64,000 nt of DNA from DATBGZ01 sp036557785 (GTDB taxonomy: Bacteria; Actinomycetota; Actinomycetes; Mycobacteriales; Micromonosporaceae). The position numbers and the translations under genes are program-made. The DNA lies in contig DATBGZ010000026.1 in NCBI GenBank assembly GCA_036557785.1, positions 1 through 64,000 on the forward strand. The letters run 5' to 3'. This document shows, piece after piece, positions 25,638 to 36,491 of the stretch (position 1 is the stretch's first letter; each line of letters opens with the position of its first letter). The notes under the pieces were generated by a model. That model saw nothing but the letters and a program-made list of their open reading frames with translations. It did not search any database and was not told the DNA's origin.

Positions 25638-26963
25638 TCAGGGGGACTCCAGGCGCGGGCGCAGAGCCAGCAGTCGCAGTGCGGTGTGCGCCGCCCGGAT
25701 GCCGGCGTCGGAGAGCCGCACCCGCGTCGTGAAGCTCGGCCCGCGCTCCTCGCCCACGAGCGCCCAGAGCTCGCACCGGCGCAGCAGGTCCCAGACCGCG
25801 CGGCTCACGTCGAGCTCCTCGGGTGGTGTGCCGTCGCCCGTGTCGCGCCAGCCGGAGCTACCGAGAACCTCGGCGACCTCCTTGATCAGGTCCCGGGCAT
25901 CGACCATGCCGCCTGAGCTGAGCAACAGCATCAGCCCGGCCTCCTGCGCGGCCGACTCGAAGTCGCCCTCGTCGATGAGCGTGGTCATCGCCCACTGCCA
26001 CTGCGCCAGCGGATCGCCGAGCAGGGCCCGGCCACGCGTACCGAGCACGAGCGTGCGGCCCGAGCGACGAAGCAGGCCGGCCCGCTGCATCAGGAGCCGG
26101 ATCTCGGCAAGCTGCCAGATGTCGGACTCCGATCGGGGCGGCCGATCGGACAGCTCCCACCAGGCGAAGCGCTCCGATGCCTCCTGCACTACGCGCCGGG
26201 CCAGGTTTCCGGTGACGGTGAGCGGGATGCCGGGCTCGTCCCCGGGTCGTCCCGTCGCGAGCTCAAGCAGCCACTGCACCGGGGCGATGCGCTCGTTGAG
26301 ATCCGGCGGCGGGGCGGGCTGGACGAGCAGATCCGCGAGTACGGCGTCGGCGAGCCCGCGTCGGTGCGCCCCGCCGACGTCGGCCCAGGTGGCCAGGCGC
26401 TCGGCCCGCACCCGGTCCAGCAGCTGACCCTCGGGCCGGGGCAGCGTCAGTTGGTGCCGGGCCAGGCGCTGCTGGGCCATGCGCCAGCCGCGACCACCGG
26501 GGCGCAGCTCACCGGCGGCGAGCGCGAGTTCGAGCGTCACGGCGATGCGCTGGTACGCGTCCGTCTCGACCGGGCCCATGAGCTCGCCCCACTCCAACTC
26601 GGGCAGATCGGGTGGCAGCACCCCGGAGGCGTCCATGGCCCGCGCCGCGGCCCGGGCTCCCGCGGTCGTCCCCTGCTCGTCGTACGCCCGCAGCACCTCC
26701 TTGGTCTGCGTCGACCCGGCCACCGCGGCGTACCGGTGCATCTGGGAGAGGTCGAAGAAGCTCTGCAGCGCTGCCGCGGTCAGTTGCGGCTCGTGCCCAC
26801 TCGCGAGCGTGTACCAGAGGTACGTCTGCAGCCCGTGCTGGGTCAGGTCGGCGAGCCCGCCGTCGCCGAGCAGCTCGCCGAGGGCGCGTTCGGCCCGCCG
26901 CGCCGCCGCGGGGTCGGTGCGGCGCAGCCGGGCCAGCGTCCGGGGCACGAGTTGGTCCGTCAT
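25638..26963 (-). CDS. large soluble protein of unknown function (second of a pair)
   Basis: 441 residues, soluble, mainly helical, with a C-terminal region (about 290-400) whose pattern of leucine-rich helices followed by VRLSDAGIRAA looks like a winged-helix fold; that is a guess from pattern. ATG 26963 is preceded by no clear ribosome-binding site. It is the promoter-proximal member of the two-gene unit with 24198-25547 and is divergent from the small membrane protein at 27097. The function is unknown. Confidence 0.6.
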   Translation of the reverse strand: MTDQLVPRTLARLRRTDPAAARRAERALGELLGDGGLADLTQHGLQTYLWYTLASGHEPQLTAAALQSFFDLSQMHRYAAVAGSTQTKEVLRAYDEQGTTAGARAAARAMDASGVLPPDLPELEWGELMGPVETDAYQRIAVTLELALAAGELRPGGRGWRMAQQRLARHQLTLPRPEGQLLDRVRAERLATWADVGGAHRRGLADAVLADLLVQPAPPPDLNERIAPVQWLLELATGRPGDEPGIPLTVTGNLARRVVQEASERFAWWELSDRPPRSESDIWQLAEIRLLMQRAGLLRRSGRTLVLGTRGRALLGDPLAQWQWAMTTLIDEGDFESAAQEAGLMLLLSSGGMVDARDLIKEVAEVLGSSGWRDTGDGTPPEELDVSRAVWDLLRRCELWALVGEERGPSFTTRVRLSDAGIRAAHTALRLLALRPRLESP

Positions 26964-27096
26964 CACACGTTCGTCATCGGTCTGTCGGGCGGCGTTTGAC
27001 CGCTGGGGGCGGCAGCCCGGCGGACCGCGGTCCCCCACACCGTAGCGACCCCGCCTAACGCGCCGCCGCACGCCTCGCCCGGTACCCTCACGACTC

Positions 27097-27447
27097 GTGA
27101 GTCTGGCACCACGGTCCGACGCGCGGCGCCTCATGGTACGGGGTGTCGTGCTGCGGAACGCGGCCGTCTACGGTGGCTACTCCGCGGCCGTGCTGGTTGT
27201 GCAGGTGATCCTCTTCCTCCTCCTCGACGAGGAGCGAGGCCTGCCCGATGCGGCGCCGCTGTGCTTGATCGTCCTGCCCGCGCTTGCCTGGGCCGCCGGC
27301 TGGCTCACGATCGGGGCGCTGTTCCCAGCAGCGCCGGATGCCCGGCTCAACCGCACGCCCCGGCTCGGGCTGCTGGTCTGCCTGATCCCCAACGCCGTGC
27401 TCGTCTGCGCGCTCGTGGTGCTCTTCGCCATCGACCGCTGGCTCTGA
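27097..27447 (+). CDS. small three-helix membrane protein
   Basis: 116 residues with three membrane helices (about 24-43, 53-76 and 90-112). No recognised family. GTG 27097 is eight bases after TACCCT (27083-27088), so the transcript is probably leaderless. It ends 24 bases from the end of the convergent folE and marks the right boundary of the segment that separates folE from folP. Confidence 0.55.
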   Translation: MSLAPRSDARRLMVRGVVLRNAAVYGGYSAAVLVVQVILFLLLDEERGLPDAAPLCLIVLPALAWAAGWLTIGALFPAAPDARLNRTPRLGLLVCLIPNAVLVCALVVLFAIDRWL

Positions 27448-27471
27448 CGCGGACCGGACCAGAACGTACGG

Positions 27472-28065
27472 CTAAGCGCGGCCGAGGATGAGGCTCATGG
27501 CTTCGGCCCGGGTCCGGGCATCGCGCTGCAGGGTGCCGCGGACCGCCGAGGTGACGGTGCGGGCGCCCGGCTTGCGGATGCCGCGGACGGCCATGCACAT
27601 GTGCTCGCAGTCGATCACCACGATCACGCCCCGTGGCTGCAGCGTCTTCATGAGCGTGTCGGCGACCTGGCTGGTCAGGCGCTCCTGAACCTGCGGGCGT
27701 CGGGCGTAGACCTCGACGAGCCGGGCAAGTTTCGACAGCCCGGTGATCCGCCCGTCCGCCCCGGGGATGTAGCCGACGTGGGCGACCCCGTGGAACGGCA
27801 GCAGGTGGTGCTCGCAGCTGGACATCACCTCGATGTCGCGGACCAGCACCAGCTCCTGGTGGCCGGCCTCGAACCCCGTGGTGAGTACCCGTTCCGGGTC
27901 GACCCGCAGGCCCGCGAAGAGTTCGGCATAGGCGCGGGCAACCCGTACGGGCGTGTTGCGCAACCCCTCCCGCTCGGGGTCCTCACCGACCGCGATGAGA
28001 ATCTCCCGTACGGCCCGGGCGATCCGGTCCAAGTCGACCGAGCGGTCTACCGGACCACCCCGCAA
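27472..28065 (-). CDS. folE: GTP cyclohydrolase I
   Basis: 197 residues from a TTG at 28065. The enzyme converts GTP to dihydroneopterin triphosphate, the first folate step. Zinc ligands are visible in SSCEHHLLPFHG (C84, H87) and CMAVRG (C157); LTSQ and GVIVVIDCEHMC are also typical. The frame continues without any ATG or GTG for another 29 codons to a CTG at 28152 that overlaps the ftsH stop (CTGA) and has GGGGAAGG six bases before it. That acidic extension (IATDELDSGDDD onward) may be translated, so the start is uncertain. It is co-directional with ftsH, as in mycobacteria, but separated from folP by 18 kb. Confidence 0.93.
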   Translation of the reverse strand: MRGGPVDRSVDLDRIARAVREILIAVGEDPEREGLRNTPVRVARAYAELFAGLRVDPERVLTTGFEAGHQELVLVRDIEVMSSCEHHLLPFHGVAHVGYIPGADGRITGLSKLARLVEVYARRPQVQERLTSQVADTLMKTLQPRGVIVVIDCEHMCMAVRGIRKPGARTVTSAVRGTLQRDARTRAEAMSLILGRA

Positions 28066-28148
28066 CTCGCCGTTGACCAGGCGAGCCGCGAGGTAGTCCA
28101 GGTCGTCGAACGGGTCGTCGTCACCGCTGTCGAGCTCGTCCGTGGCGA

Positions 28149-30215
<2,067 letters not shown>

Positions 30216-30457
30216 ACGATCTCGGGCGCTACCGCGCCCAGCCTCCCGGTCAACTCAGAGGATCAGCCGCTTCACCAAGCATTCGGCCTCGGGCCTGGGC
30301 GGCCCTCGCCCCAATCCAAGGCGCCACGTCAAGGCACCACACCGGGCATCCGGTACGGACCGGACACCGCGACGGCCTCCGGCCATTCGACGGTACACCG
30401 TAAGCGATCAGTGGCCAGGACACGTCACCGCGGTCCGCGACAGTCCGTCACGCGACG

Positions 30458-31138
30458 TCATGCTCCCGAGCGGGTGTAGACGGCGGGCCGAAGTACGCCG
30501 ATGTAAGGCACCTCACGGTAGCGCTCGGCGTAGTCCAGCCCGTACCCCACCACGAACTCGTTCGGGATGTCGAACCCGACGTAGTCGACGTGCACGTCGA
30601 CCGTGGCCGCGGCGGGTTTGCGCAGCAGTGCCGCCACCCGGACCGTGCCCGCCGAGCGGCTCTGCAGGTACCGCAGCAACCAGGACAGCGTCAGCCCGGA
30701 GTCGACGATGTCCTCCACCACGACGACGTCACGCCCGGCGATGTCCCGGTCGAGGTCCTTGAGGATCCGCACCACCCCGGATGAGCTGACGCCCTGGCCG
30801 TAGGAGGAGATCGCCATGAACTCCAGCTCCACGTGACGCCCGTGGCGCCCCAACGCCCGCGCGAAGTCGGCCATGAACACGAAGGCACCCTTGAGCACCC
30901 CGACGAGCAGCACGCTGTCGCGGTCGGCATAGTCGGCGGCGACCTGCGCCGCCATCTCGTCCACGCGGTGCGCCAGGCGCTCCTGGGTCACCACCACCCG
31001 CTCGATGTCGCCGGCATACCAGCCGCCACCGTTTGCCGCGGCCCCGCTCACGCTGCTGGCCCCGCTCATGCTGCTGGCCCCGCTCACGCTGCTGACCCCG
31101 TCCGTCCCCGCGACCCCACCCGTACCGCCCATGGTCAT
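30458..31138 (-). CDS. hpt: hypoxanthine phosphoribosyltransferase with repetitive N-terminal extension
   Basis: 226 residues. Residues about 40-226 are a type I phosphoribosyltransferase making IMP or GMP from purine bases and PRPP; VVVVEDIVDSGLTL is the PRPP loop and VGFDIPNEFVVGYG the C-terminal base-binding region. The first ~38 residues are an added tail of Gly/Ser/Val with three six-residue repeats (SSVSGA or SSMSGA). ATG 31138 overlaps the tilS stop (ATGA), so it is coupled to tilS, the usual actinobacterial order tilS-hpt-ftsH. A shorter start inside the tail is possible, but no ATG or GTG with a clear ribosome-binding site is seen. Confidence 0.93.
   Translation of the reverse strand: MTMGGTGGVAGTDGVSSVSGASSMSGASSVSGAAANGGGWYAGDIERVVVTQERLAHRVDEMAAQVAADYADRDSVLLVGVLKGAFVFMADFARALGRHGRHVELEFMAISSYGQGVSSSGVVRILKDLDRDIAGRDVVVVEDIVDSGLTLSWLLRYLQSRSAGTVRVAALLRKPAAATVDVHVDYVGFDIPNEFVVGYGLDYAERYREVPYIGVLRPAVYTRSGA
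31040..31093 (-). repeat. three tandem 18-bp units coding SS(V/M)SGA in hpt
   Basis: Three near-identical 18-base units, read on the minus strand, give SSVSGA, SSMSGA and SSVSGA. Being in frame with hpt, copy-number change would lengthen or shorten the N-terminal tail without a frameshift. Confidence 0.6.
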
Positions 31139-32154
31139 AAGCCTGCCGTACCCGGTCCGGCCCGCAGCACGCCCTCCCGGCGGGTCACGGTCAGGCCGCC
31201 CGGCAGGCTGACCGGGCCCTGGCCGTGCCAGTCCGTGACCAGCGCGTCCAGGGCGAGGACGTGCCGGTGCGACAGAGCCGACCCGGGCACGCCGAGCCGC
31301 CTGGCCCAGGCGTGCAGGACCCGCGTCCGTACGGCGTCGGGCAACCGGGCCAGGCGGTCGATCGAGAGCCCAGCGGGGGTCCCGCCCACCAGCGCCCGGC
31401 GGGCGGCGCGCCGGGCAAGCGCGTCGAGCGCGGCCGCGTCCGCCCCCGCGAGTTGCGCGGTGCGCGCCAGATTCCCGACCACCGCCGGGCCGAGCTGCGC
31501 GGAGAGGTCGGCCAGCAGCGACCGGGCCTGGGTTCGGCGATACGCGGGGTCGCTGTTGTGCGGGTCGTGCCAGATCGGCAGATCCTCGGCCGCGCAGGCG
31601 GCCCGGGTCTGCTCCCGCGATACCGCGAGCAACGGTCGCAGGAACGCCACGCCGTCGCGGACCCGGCGTACCGGCATGCCGGCCAACCCGCGCAGCCCGG
31701 CGCCGCGGAGCATCGCGAGCAGCACCGTCTCGGCCTGGTCGTCGCGCGTGTGGCCGAGCAGGACCGCCGACGCGTTCTCCGCGCGGGCCGCCGCCACGAG
31801 CGCCTCGTACCGGGCGTCGCGCGCCGCCGCCTCGGGCCCGCCGGTACGGCCGCCGACCTTCACGGTCTCGACCCGCACCGGCGCGAATCCGGCATCCACG
31901 GCCCAGGCTGCGACCCGTCGCGCGCGCTCGGCCGAGCCGTCCTGGAGCTGATGGTCGACCGTGACGAGCCCGACCCGCACGCCCCGGCGCGGCAGGACGA
32001 AACGCGCGGCCGAGGCGAGCGCCATCGAGTCGGGCCCGCCCGAGCAGGCGACGAGAAGGCTCACCGGCTGCACGCCCTGCCCGGACGCGAGCCAGGCGGG
32101 GACGCCACGCGCGGCCGCACGTACGGCCGCGACCGCCGGGTCGAGCGGGGCCAT
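31135..32154 (-). CDS. tilS: tRNA(Ile)-lysidine synthase
   Basis: 339 residues from ATG 32154. The PP-loop motif SGGPDS (38-43) marks the N-type ATP pyrophosphatase domain. The enzyme attaches lysine to C34 of the tRNA-Ile with anticodon CAU, which lets it read AUA. GHTRDDQAET is also a family signature. The start lies seven bases after TAGGAC and has little Shine-Dalgarno character. It is 25 bases downstream of the zinc peptidase gene and overlaps hpt by four bases. Confidence 0.93.
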   Translation of the reverse strand: MAPLDPAVAAVRAAARGVPAWLASGQGVQPVSLLVACSGGPDSMALASAARFVLPRRGVRVGLVTVDHQLQDGSAERARRVAAWAVDAGFAPVRVETVKVGGRTGGPEAAARDARYEALVAAARAENASAVLLGHTRDDQAETVLLAMLRGAGLRGLAGMPVRRVRDGVAFLRPLLAVSREQTRAACAAEDLPIWHDPHNSDPAYRRTQARSLLADLSAQLGPAVVGNLARTAQLAGADAAALDALARRAARRALVGGTPAGLSIDRLARLPDAVRTRVLHAWARRLGVPGSALSHRHVLALDALVTDWHGQGPVSLPGGLTVTRREGVLRAGPGTAGL

Positions 32155-32179
32155 CGGCGCTGTCCTACCCGCGCGCCGC

Positions 32180-33367
32180 TCAGTCCGGCGGTTCTTCGGC
32201 GGACGACGGCGGTGGCGCGACCTCGTCGATGTCGCTGAGGTCCACCCGCGCCGCGCCCTCGACAGCACCGGCCTCGGGGGGCGGCGCGACGGCGGTTCGG
32301 CGAGCGCCGACCCGCGCGATCCAGGCCTGCGGGTCACCGAGTTCATGCAGCAGCGGCAGCGTCAGTGGTGAGTCCCAGACCTTGTTGAAGCCGGCCATGC
32401 CGACGCGGGAGACCACCTCGTGGACGAAGGCGCGTCCTTCGGCGTACTGGCGCAGCTTGGCATCGACGCCGAGCAGGCGCCGGATGAACTTCTCCACCGG
32501 GTGACCGCCCTCACGCCGTTGGTTGAATCGGGCCCGGATCGCCGCCACGCTCGGCACCACCTGCGGCCCGACGCCGTCCATGACGAACTCCGCGTGCCCC
32601 TCCAGCAGGGTCATGAGCGCGGTGATCCGGTCCAGCACCACGCGCTGGGCCGGTGTCTGCACCATGTCGATCACCGAGCGGTGGCTCTCGGGGTTCCGCA
32701 CGGCATCGATGAGGTCACGCAACGCCCGGCGGATCCGCGCCTCGATCTCCTCGGTCGTGCCACCCGCGTCGACGAACGCGCCGACCTCGCCGAGGAAGTG
32801 GGCGCGCAGCCACGGTACGGCGGTGAACTGGGTTCGATGGGTCACCTCGTGAAGGCAGACCCACAGCCGGAAGTCTCGGGGATTCGCCTGCAGCTTCCGC
32901 TCGACATCGACGATGTTCGGTGCGACCAGCAGTAGCTGTCCGGGGTTGCTGCCGAAGACTTCGAACTGTCCGAGCACACGGCTGGACAGGTAGGCCAGGA
33001 CCGTACCGGCCTGCACCCCCGTGACCCGGGACCCCACCGTGGTGGCCAGCGGCCCCGGCTGGCGGCCGCCCGTGGCCCGGACCAGCAAGGGGGCGAGCAC
33101 AGCACGAAGCCCGTCAATGTTCGCGGCGGCCCAGGCTCGGCGGTCCACGACCCGTACCGGAGCGGGTGTGCCGGCCGGGCGAAGACCCGTGTACGCCTCG
33201 ACGTGGTCGGCCGCCTCGAGGGCGAGCCGGCGCAGTTGCGCCACGACATCGGTCGCCTCGTCGATGGTCACCCGCGGCCCGGCCTTGCCCAGCGCGCCGG
33301 CGGTCGCCTCGGCGAGATCCCAGTCCACGAACTTCGCTCCGGCCGAGCCGCCGCCCACCTGCGCCAT
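32180..33367 (-). CDS. zinc-dependent metalloprotease (DUF2342 type)
   Basis: 395 residues. The zinc motif HEVTH is in CLHEVTHRTQF (about residue 173), with EGHAEFVMD (about 265) as the likely third-ligand region. Proteins of this family (Rv3626c in M. tuberculosis) are annotated as zinc-dependent or 'coenzyme F420 biosynthesis-associated' and sit between dacB and tilS, as here. No signal peptide. The C-terminal ~40 residues are Pro/Ala/Asp-rich. ATG 33367 is six bases after TAGCGT, the clearest leaderless start in the window. The substrate is unknown. Confidence 0.85.
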   Translation of the reverse strand: MAQVGGGSAGAKFVDWDLAEATAGALGKAGPRVTIDEATDVVAQLRRLALEAADHVEAYTGLRPAGTPAPVRVVDRRAWAAANIDGLRAVLAPLLVRATGGRQPGPLATTVGSRVTGVQAGTVLAYLSSRVLGQFEVFGSNPGQLLLVAPNIVDVERKLQANPRDFRLWVCLHEVTHRTQFTAVPWLRAHFLGEVGAFVDAGGTTEEIEARIRRALRDLIDAVRNPESHRSVIDMVQTPAQRVVLDRITALMTLLEGHAEFVMDGVGPQVVPSVAAIRARFNQRREGGHPVEKFIRRLLGVDAKLRQYAEGRAFVHEVVSRVGMAGFNKVWDSPLTLPLLHELGDPQAWIARVGARRTAVAPPPEAGAVEGAARVDLSDIDEVAPPPSSAEEPPD

Positions 33368-33438
33368 GCGCCTACGCTACCCGCCCACGCGCACGCCAGC
33401 GGCCGGAGCGTTCGGGGCGCCCGGCGCCCCGATCGGGC

Positions 33439-35820
33439 TCAGCGGCAGCCGCACTGGCCCAGGGCCAGCGCAAGCTTGTCCAGCGCCTTCTCCGCGGCGG
33501 GCGTGTTGGGCGTGCCGTTGGCGACGATGGCGAAGGCGAGCAGCCGGCCGTCGACGTCGACGACGTACCCGGCGAGCGCGTTGACGCCGGCGCTGCCCAG
33601 GGTGCCCGTCTTGGCCCGGACCAGGCCCCTGCCGGCCTCACCGCGGTGATGCGTGTTGTCGAGCGTGCCGGAGTAGCCGGCGACGGGCAGGCCCGAGATG
33701 AGCGCCCGCAACTCGGGATGCTCCGGCGAGGCGGCCTTGACCAGGACCGCCAGGAGTTGGTTCGTGGTCGTCGAGTCGCCGTGGGACAGGCCGCTGCCGT
33801 CGACGAGCCCGACCCCGGCGGGCGTGGGGACCCCGAGGTCGGCGAGTACCTGCCGGGTCGCCTGCGCCGCACCCTCGAAGGTGGCCGGCATCCCCTTGGC
33901 GAGCGCGACCTGGTGGGCCATCATCTCGGCGACCGTGTTGTCGCTGTCGAGCAGCATCCGCTCGACGATGCCCGCGATCGGTGGCGAGAGCACCTCGCCG
34001 AGCACCTGCGCGTTCGCCGTCGCGGTGCCGCGCTGGACCTGGGATTCGGGTATGCCCAGGGCCCTCGCGAAGGCCTTGCCGGCCGCGATGTCGGGCTGGC
34101 TGAACCGCGCGGGCGACTCCCGGGTGTCCTTGGGATTGACCCGGGCACCATCGGTCATGAGCGCGGTGATGTGGGCGATCACGCCGTTGTTCACGTCGCT
34201 GGTGCTCCAGCCGGGACCGACGTCGGAGCCGCTGAACGCCGAGCCGTCGACGATCACCCGCTGCGGCGCCTGACCGCCGAGGGCCTTGCGGACCTGCTCC
34301 GCCAGATCGTCCAGCCGGGCGGCGTCCCGGTAGGCGGCGTTCTCGTCGATCGCCAGCGTCGGATCACCGCCGCCGACCAGCACCACATCGCCCGGGGTCG
34401 CGCCCGCCACCGCGCGGGTGGGGATGCGGTAGTTCGGCCCGCGGGTGGCGAGCACCGCGGCCGCGGTGAGCAGCTTCTCCGACGAGGCCGGGGTTATCGC
34501 GGAGTCGCCCCGGGTGTCCCACAGCGCCTGACCCGTCCCGGCGTCGGCCACGCTCACGGAGGGGTTGGGGCCCAGACCCGAGCTCTCCACCAAGGGGCCG
34601 AGCACCGCCTCCAGCCCGGGTCGGCTGGGCACCGGCGCGCCGCCGTTGAGGTCGCCGAGCAGCGGCGCCGGGGCTCCGTAGTCGATGCCCGTCTGGTACG
34701 CGGCCGTCGGTGGTGGTGCGACGACCCCGACCACAGCGGCCGAGCCGCTGCCCAGCAGGACGAGGGCGAAGGCCCCCATCGCCCACTGCCAGAGCGGTCG
34801 CCGCGCGCGCCGGACCTCGATGTCCTCGTCGTATCGATCATCGTCATATCGATCGCCGCGGCCCTGAGGGAACCCCCGACGATCGGGCAACCGGCGACCG
34901 GGCAGTGGCCGAGCCGGACCGGGTGCTGGGCGAGCGCCTGGGCGCGGTGGTGCCGACGGTCCGGGCGGCGCGGTGGGTCCACCGGGGCGGGGCGGCGCAC
35001 CGGGACCGGCGGGCGCCCGGGGCGGAGCCGGCGGCGCGATCTGAGGTGACTGCCGGGGGCCGGTCAGACCTCGGGGCTCGTCGTCGTACTCCTCCTCGTC
35101 GAAGTCGTCGGCGTAATCCTCGTCCTCCTCGGCATCGGTGTCCGCGCGTGCCTTCAGTGCGCGCTCCTCGGCGCGGCGGGCCCGCTCCTGCGCCCGGCGC
35201 TGCGCCTCGGCCCGCCGACGAGCCCGCTCCTCGGCCTTGGCCTGCGCCTTCTCCTCGGCCTCGGCCTGCTCGCGAGCCACCTCCTCGGCCTGCTTGCGCG
35301 CCTTCTCCTCGGCCTTCCGGCGGGCCTGCTCCTCCTCTTTCCAAGCCTTCTCGTCCGCCTTGCGCTGTGCCTCTTCGGCCTTGCGGCGGGCCTCCTCCTC
35401 CTTGCGCGCCTCCTCGGCGGCCCGCTCGGCGTCGGACTTGCCCGCCACCAGCCGGTCGAGAAAGCCCTGCTTGGTGGGCTTGACCGGGATCACCGGCAGG
35501 ATGACGCGGATCGGCTCGAGTGGGACCTCGGGGGCCTCGGGCACCGCGGCAACCGCCTTGGCGGCGCCGTCGGAGGTCGCCCCGCCGGGGCGGACCACGT
35601 CCGTACCGGGGCGGACCACATCCGAGCCCAACGGGACCGCGGCGGTCGGCGGCCGCACCACCCCGGCGGTCCCGGCGGCTCCGGTCGAGGTGCCCGGGCG
35701 AACGACACCGGTGCCGGGACGGACCACGCCAGTACCCGGACGTACGACATCCGAGGCAGCGGGCTGCGCCACCTCCGGGCTTGCGTCGCCGCCCTCGGCC
35801 CCGGTCTCCGGTCGCGTCAC
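33439..35820 (-). CDS. dacB: D-alanyl-D-alanine carboxypeptidase/endopeptidase (PBP4 class) with long cytosolic arm
   Basis: 793 residues. The C-terminal half (about 380-793) is an S13 penicillin-binding protein: S446-x-x-K449 (SSEK), S626-D-N628 and K737-T-G739. It trims D-Ala from, or cuts cross-links in, peptidoglycan outside the membrane. One membrane helix lies at about 342-366. Before it are 340 cytosolic residues: five VVRPG repeats, a Glu/Ala/Arg/Lys coiled coil (about 125-220), an acidic patch and a Pro/Gly stretch. Usual PBP4 proteins lack this arm. GTG 35820 has GGAGGAGGGG upstream. It is divergent from ppa, as in mycobacteria. Confidence 0.92.
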   Translation of the reverse strand: MTRPETGAEGGDASPEVAQPAASDVVRPGTGVVRPGTGVVRPGTSTGAAGTAGVVRPPTAAVPLGSDVVRPGTDVVRPGGATSDGAAKAVAAVPEAPEVPLEPIRVILPVIPVKPTKQGFLDRLVAGKSDAERAAEEARKEEEARRKAEEAQRKADEKAWKEEEQARRKAEEKARKQAEEVAREQAEAEEKAQAKAEERARRRAEAQRRAQERARRAEERALKARADTDAEEDEDYADDFDEEEYDDEPRGLTGPRQSPQIAPPAPPRAPAGPGAPPRPGGPTAPPGPSAPPRPGARPAPGPARPLPGRRLPDRRGFPQGRGDRYDDDRYDEDIEVRRARRPLWQWAMGAFALVLLGSGSAAVVGVVAPPPTAAYQTGIDYGAPAPLLGDLNGGAPVPSRPGLEAVLGPLVESSGLGPNPSVSVADAGTGQALWDTRGDSAITPASSEKLLTAAAVLATRGPNYRIPTRAVAGATPGDVVLVGGGDPTLAIDENAAYRDAARLDDLAEQVRKALGGQAPQRVIVDGSAFSGSDVGPGWSTSDVNNGVIAHITALMTDGARVNPKDTRESPARFSQPDIAAGKAFARALGIPESQVQRGTATANAQVLGEVLSPPIAGIVERMLLDSDNTVAEMMAHQVALAKGMPATFEGAAQATRQVLADLGVPTPAGVGLVDGSGLSHGDSTTTNQLLAVLVKAASPEHPELRALISGLPVAGYSGTLDNTHHRGEAGRGLVRAKTGTLGSAGVNALAGYVVDVDGRLLAFAIVANGTPNTPAAEKALDKLALALGQCGCR

Positions 35821-35960
35821 CGACCCCTCCTCCGCCGAACCTCCACCGCCGCACGACCTCGCCGTACGGCTCGCCGGCGGGGTCGGGAACCGGCCCGCCT
35901 GCGAGCAGCGTAGGCGAGACTAGCTGGTGACCGATGCCGAGATGTCAGGGAGTGAGCCGG

Positions 35961-36488
35961 ATGCAGTCCGTCGAGGGTGAGGAGCTCCCGTGGTCGGGCC
36001 TGGACTTCGACGTCACCGTGGAGATCCCGAAGGGGCAGCGCAACAAGTACGAGATGGACCACGAGACCGGCCGCATCCGCCTCGACCGGACCCTGTTCAC
36101 GGCGACCCAGTACCCCGCCGACTACGGCTTCATCGAGGACACCCTGGGCGATGACGGTGACCCGCTCGACGCCCTGGTGCTGGTGCAGGAGCCGACGTTT
36201 CCGGGCTGCCTGATCCACTGCCGGGCGATCGGCATGTTCCGCATGCGCGACGAGAAGGGCGGCGACGACAAGGTCCTCTGTGTACCGGCCAACGACCCGC
36301 GCCAGGCACACCTGCGGGATATCGACAATCTGAATCCCTTCGACCTCGCGGAGATCCAGCACTTCTTCGAGGTCTACAAGGAGCTCGAGCCCGGCAAGAG
36401 TGTCGAGGGCGCGACCTGGGTGGGCCGCGACGCCGCCGAGGCGGAGATCGTCACCTCGCGCGAGCGCCACCGTGCCGCACACGGCTGA
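35961..36488 (+). CDS. ppa: inorganic pyrophosphatase
   Basis: 175 residues, family I soluble pyrophosphatase, hydrolysing diphosphate released by biosynthesis. Motifs are EIPKGQRNKYE, YGFIEDT and the metal-binding DDGDPLDALVL. ATG 35961 has AGGGAG at 35947-35952; GTG 35952 in frame is less likely. It ends four bases from the end of the convergent eccD. Confidence 0.97.
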   Translation: MQSVEGEELPWSGLDFDVTVEIPKGQRNKYEMDHETGRIRLDRTLFTATQYPADYGFIEDTLGDDGDPLDALVLVQEPTFPGCLIHCRAIGMFRMRDEKGGDDKVLCVPANDPRQAHLRDIDNLNPFDLAEIQHFFEVYKELEPGKSVEGATWVGRDAAEAEIVTSRERHRAAHG

Positions 36489-36491
36489 GCG

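Noticed and set aside
9506..27471. Integrative conjugative element with att sites
   Set aside because: No integrase, relaxase or tRNA at either edge and no flanking direct repeat that I could find by eye; kept only as a T4SS-like operon.
33166..35049. Long plus-strand frame across dacB
   Set aside because: Antisense to an intact penicillin-binding protein; Arg/Gly/Pro-rich translation typical of a GC-rich shadow frame.
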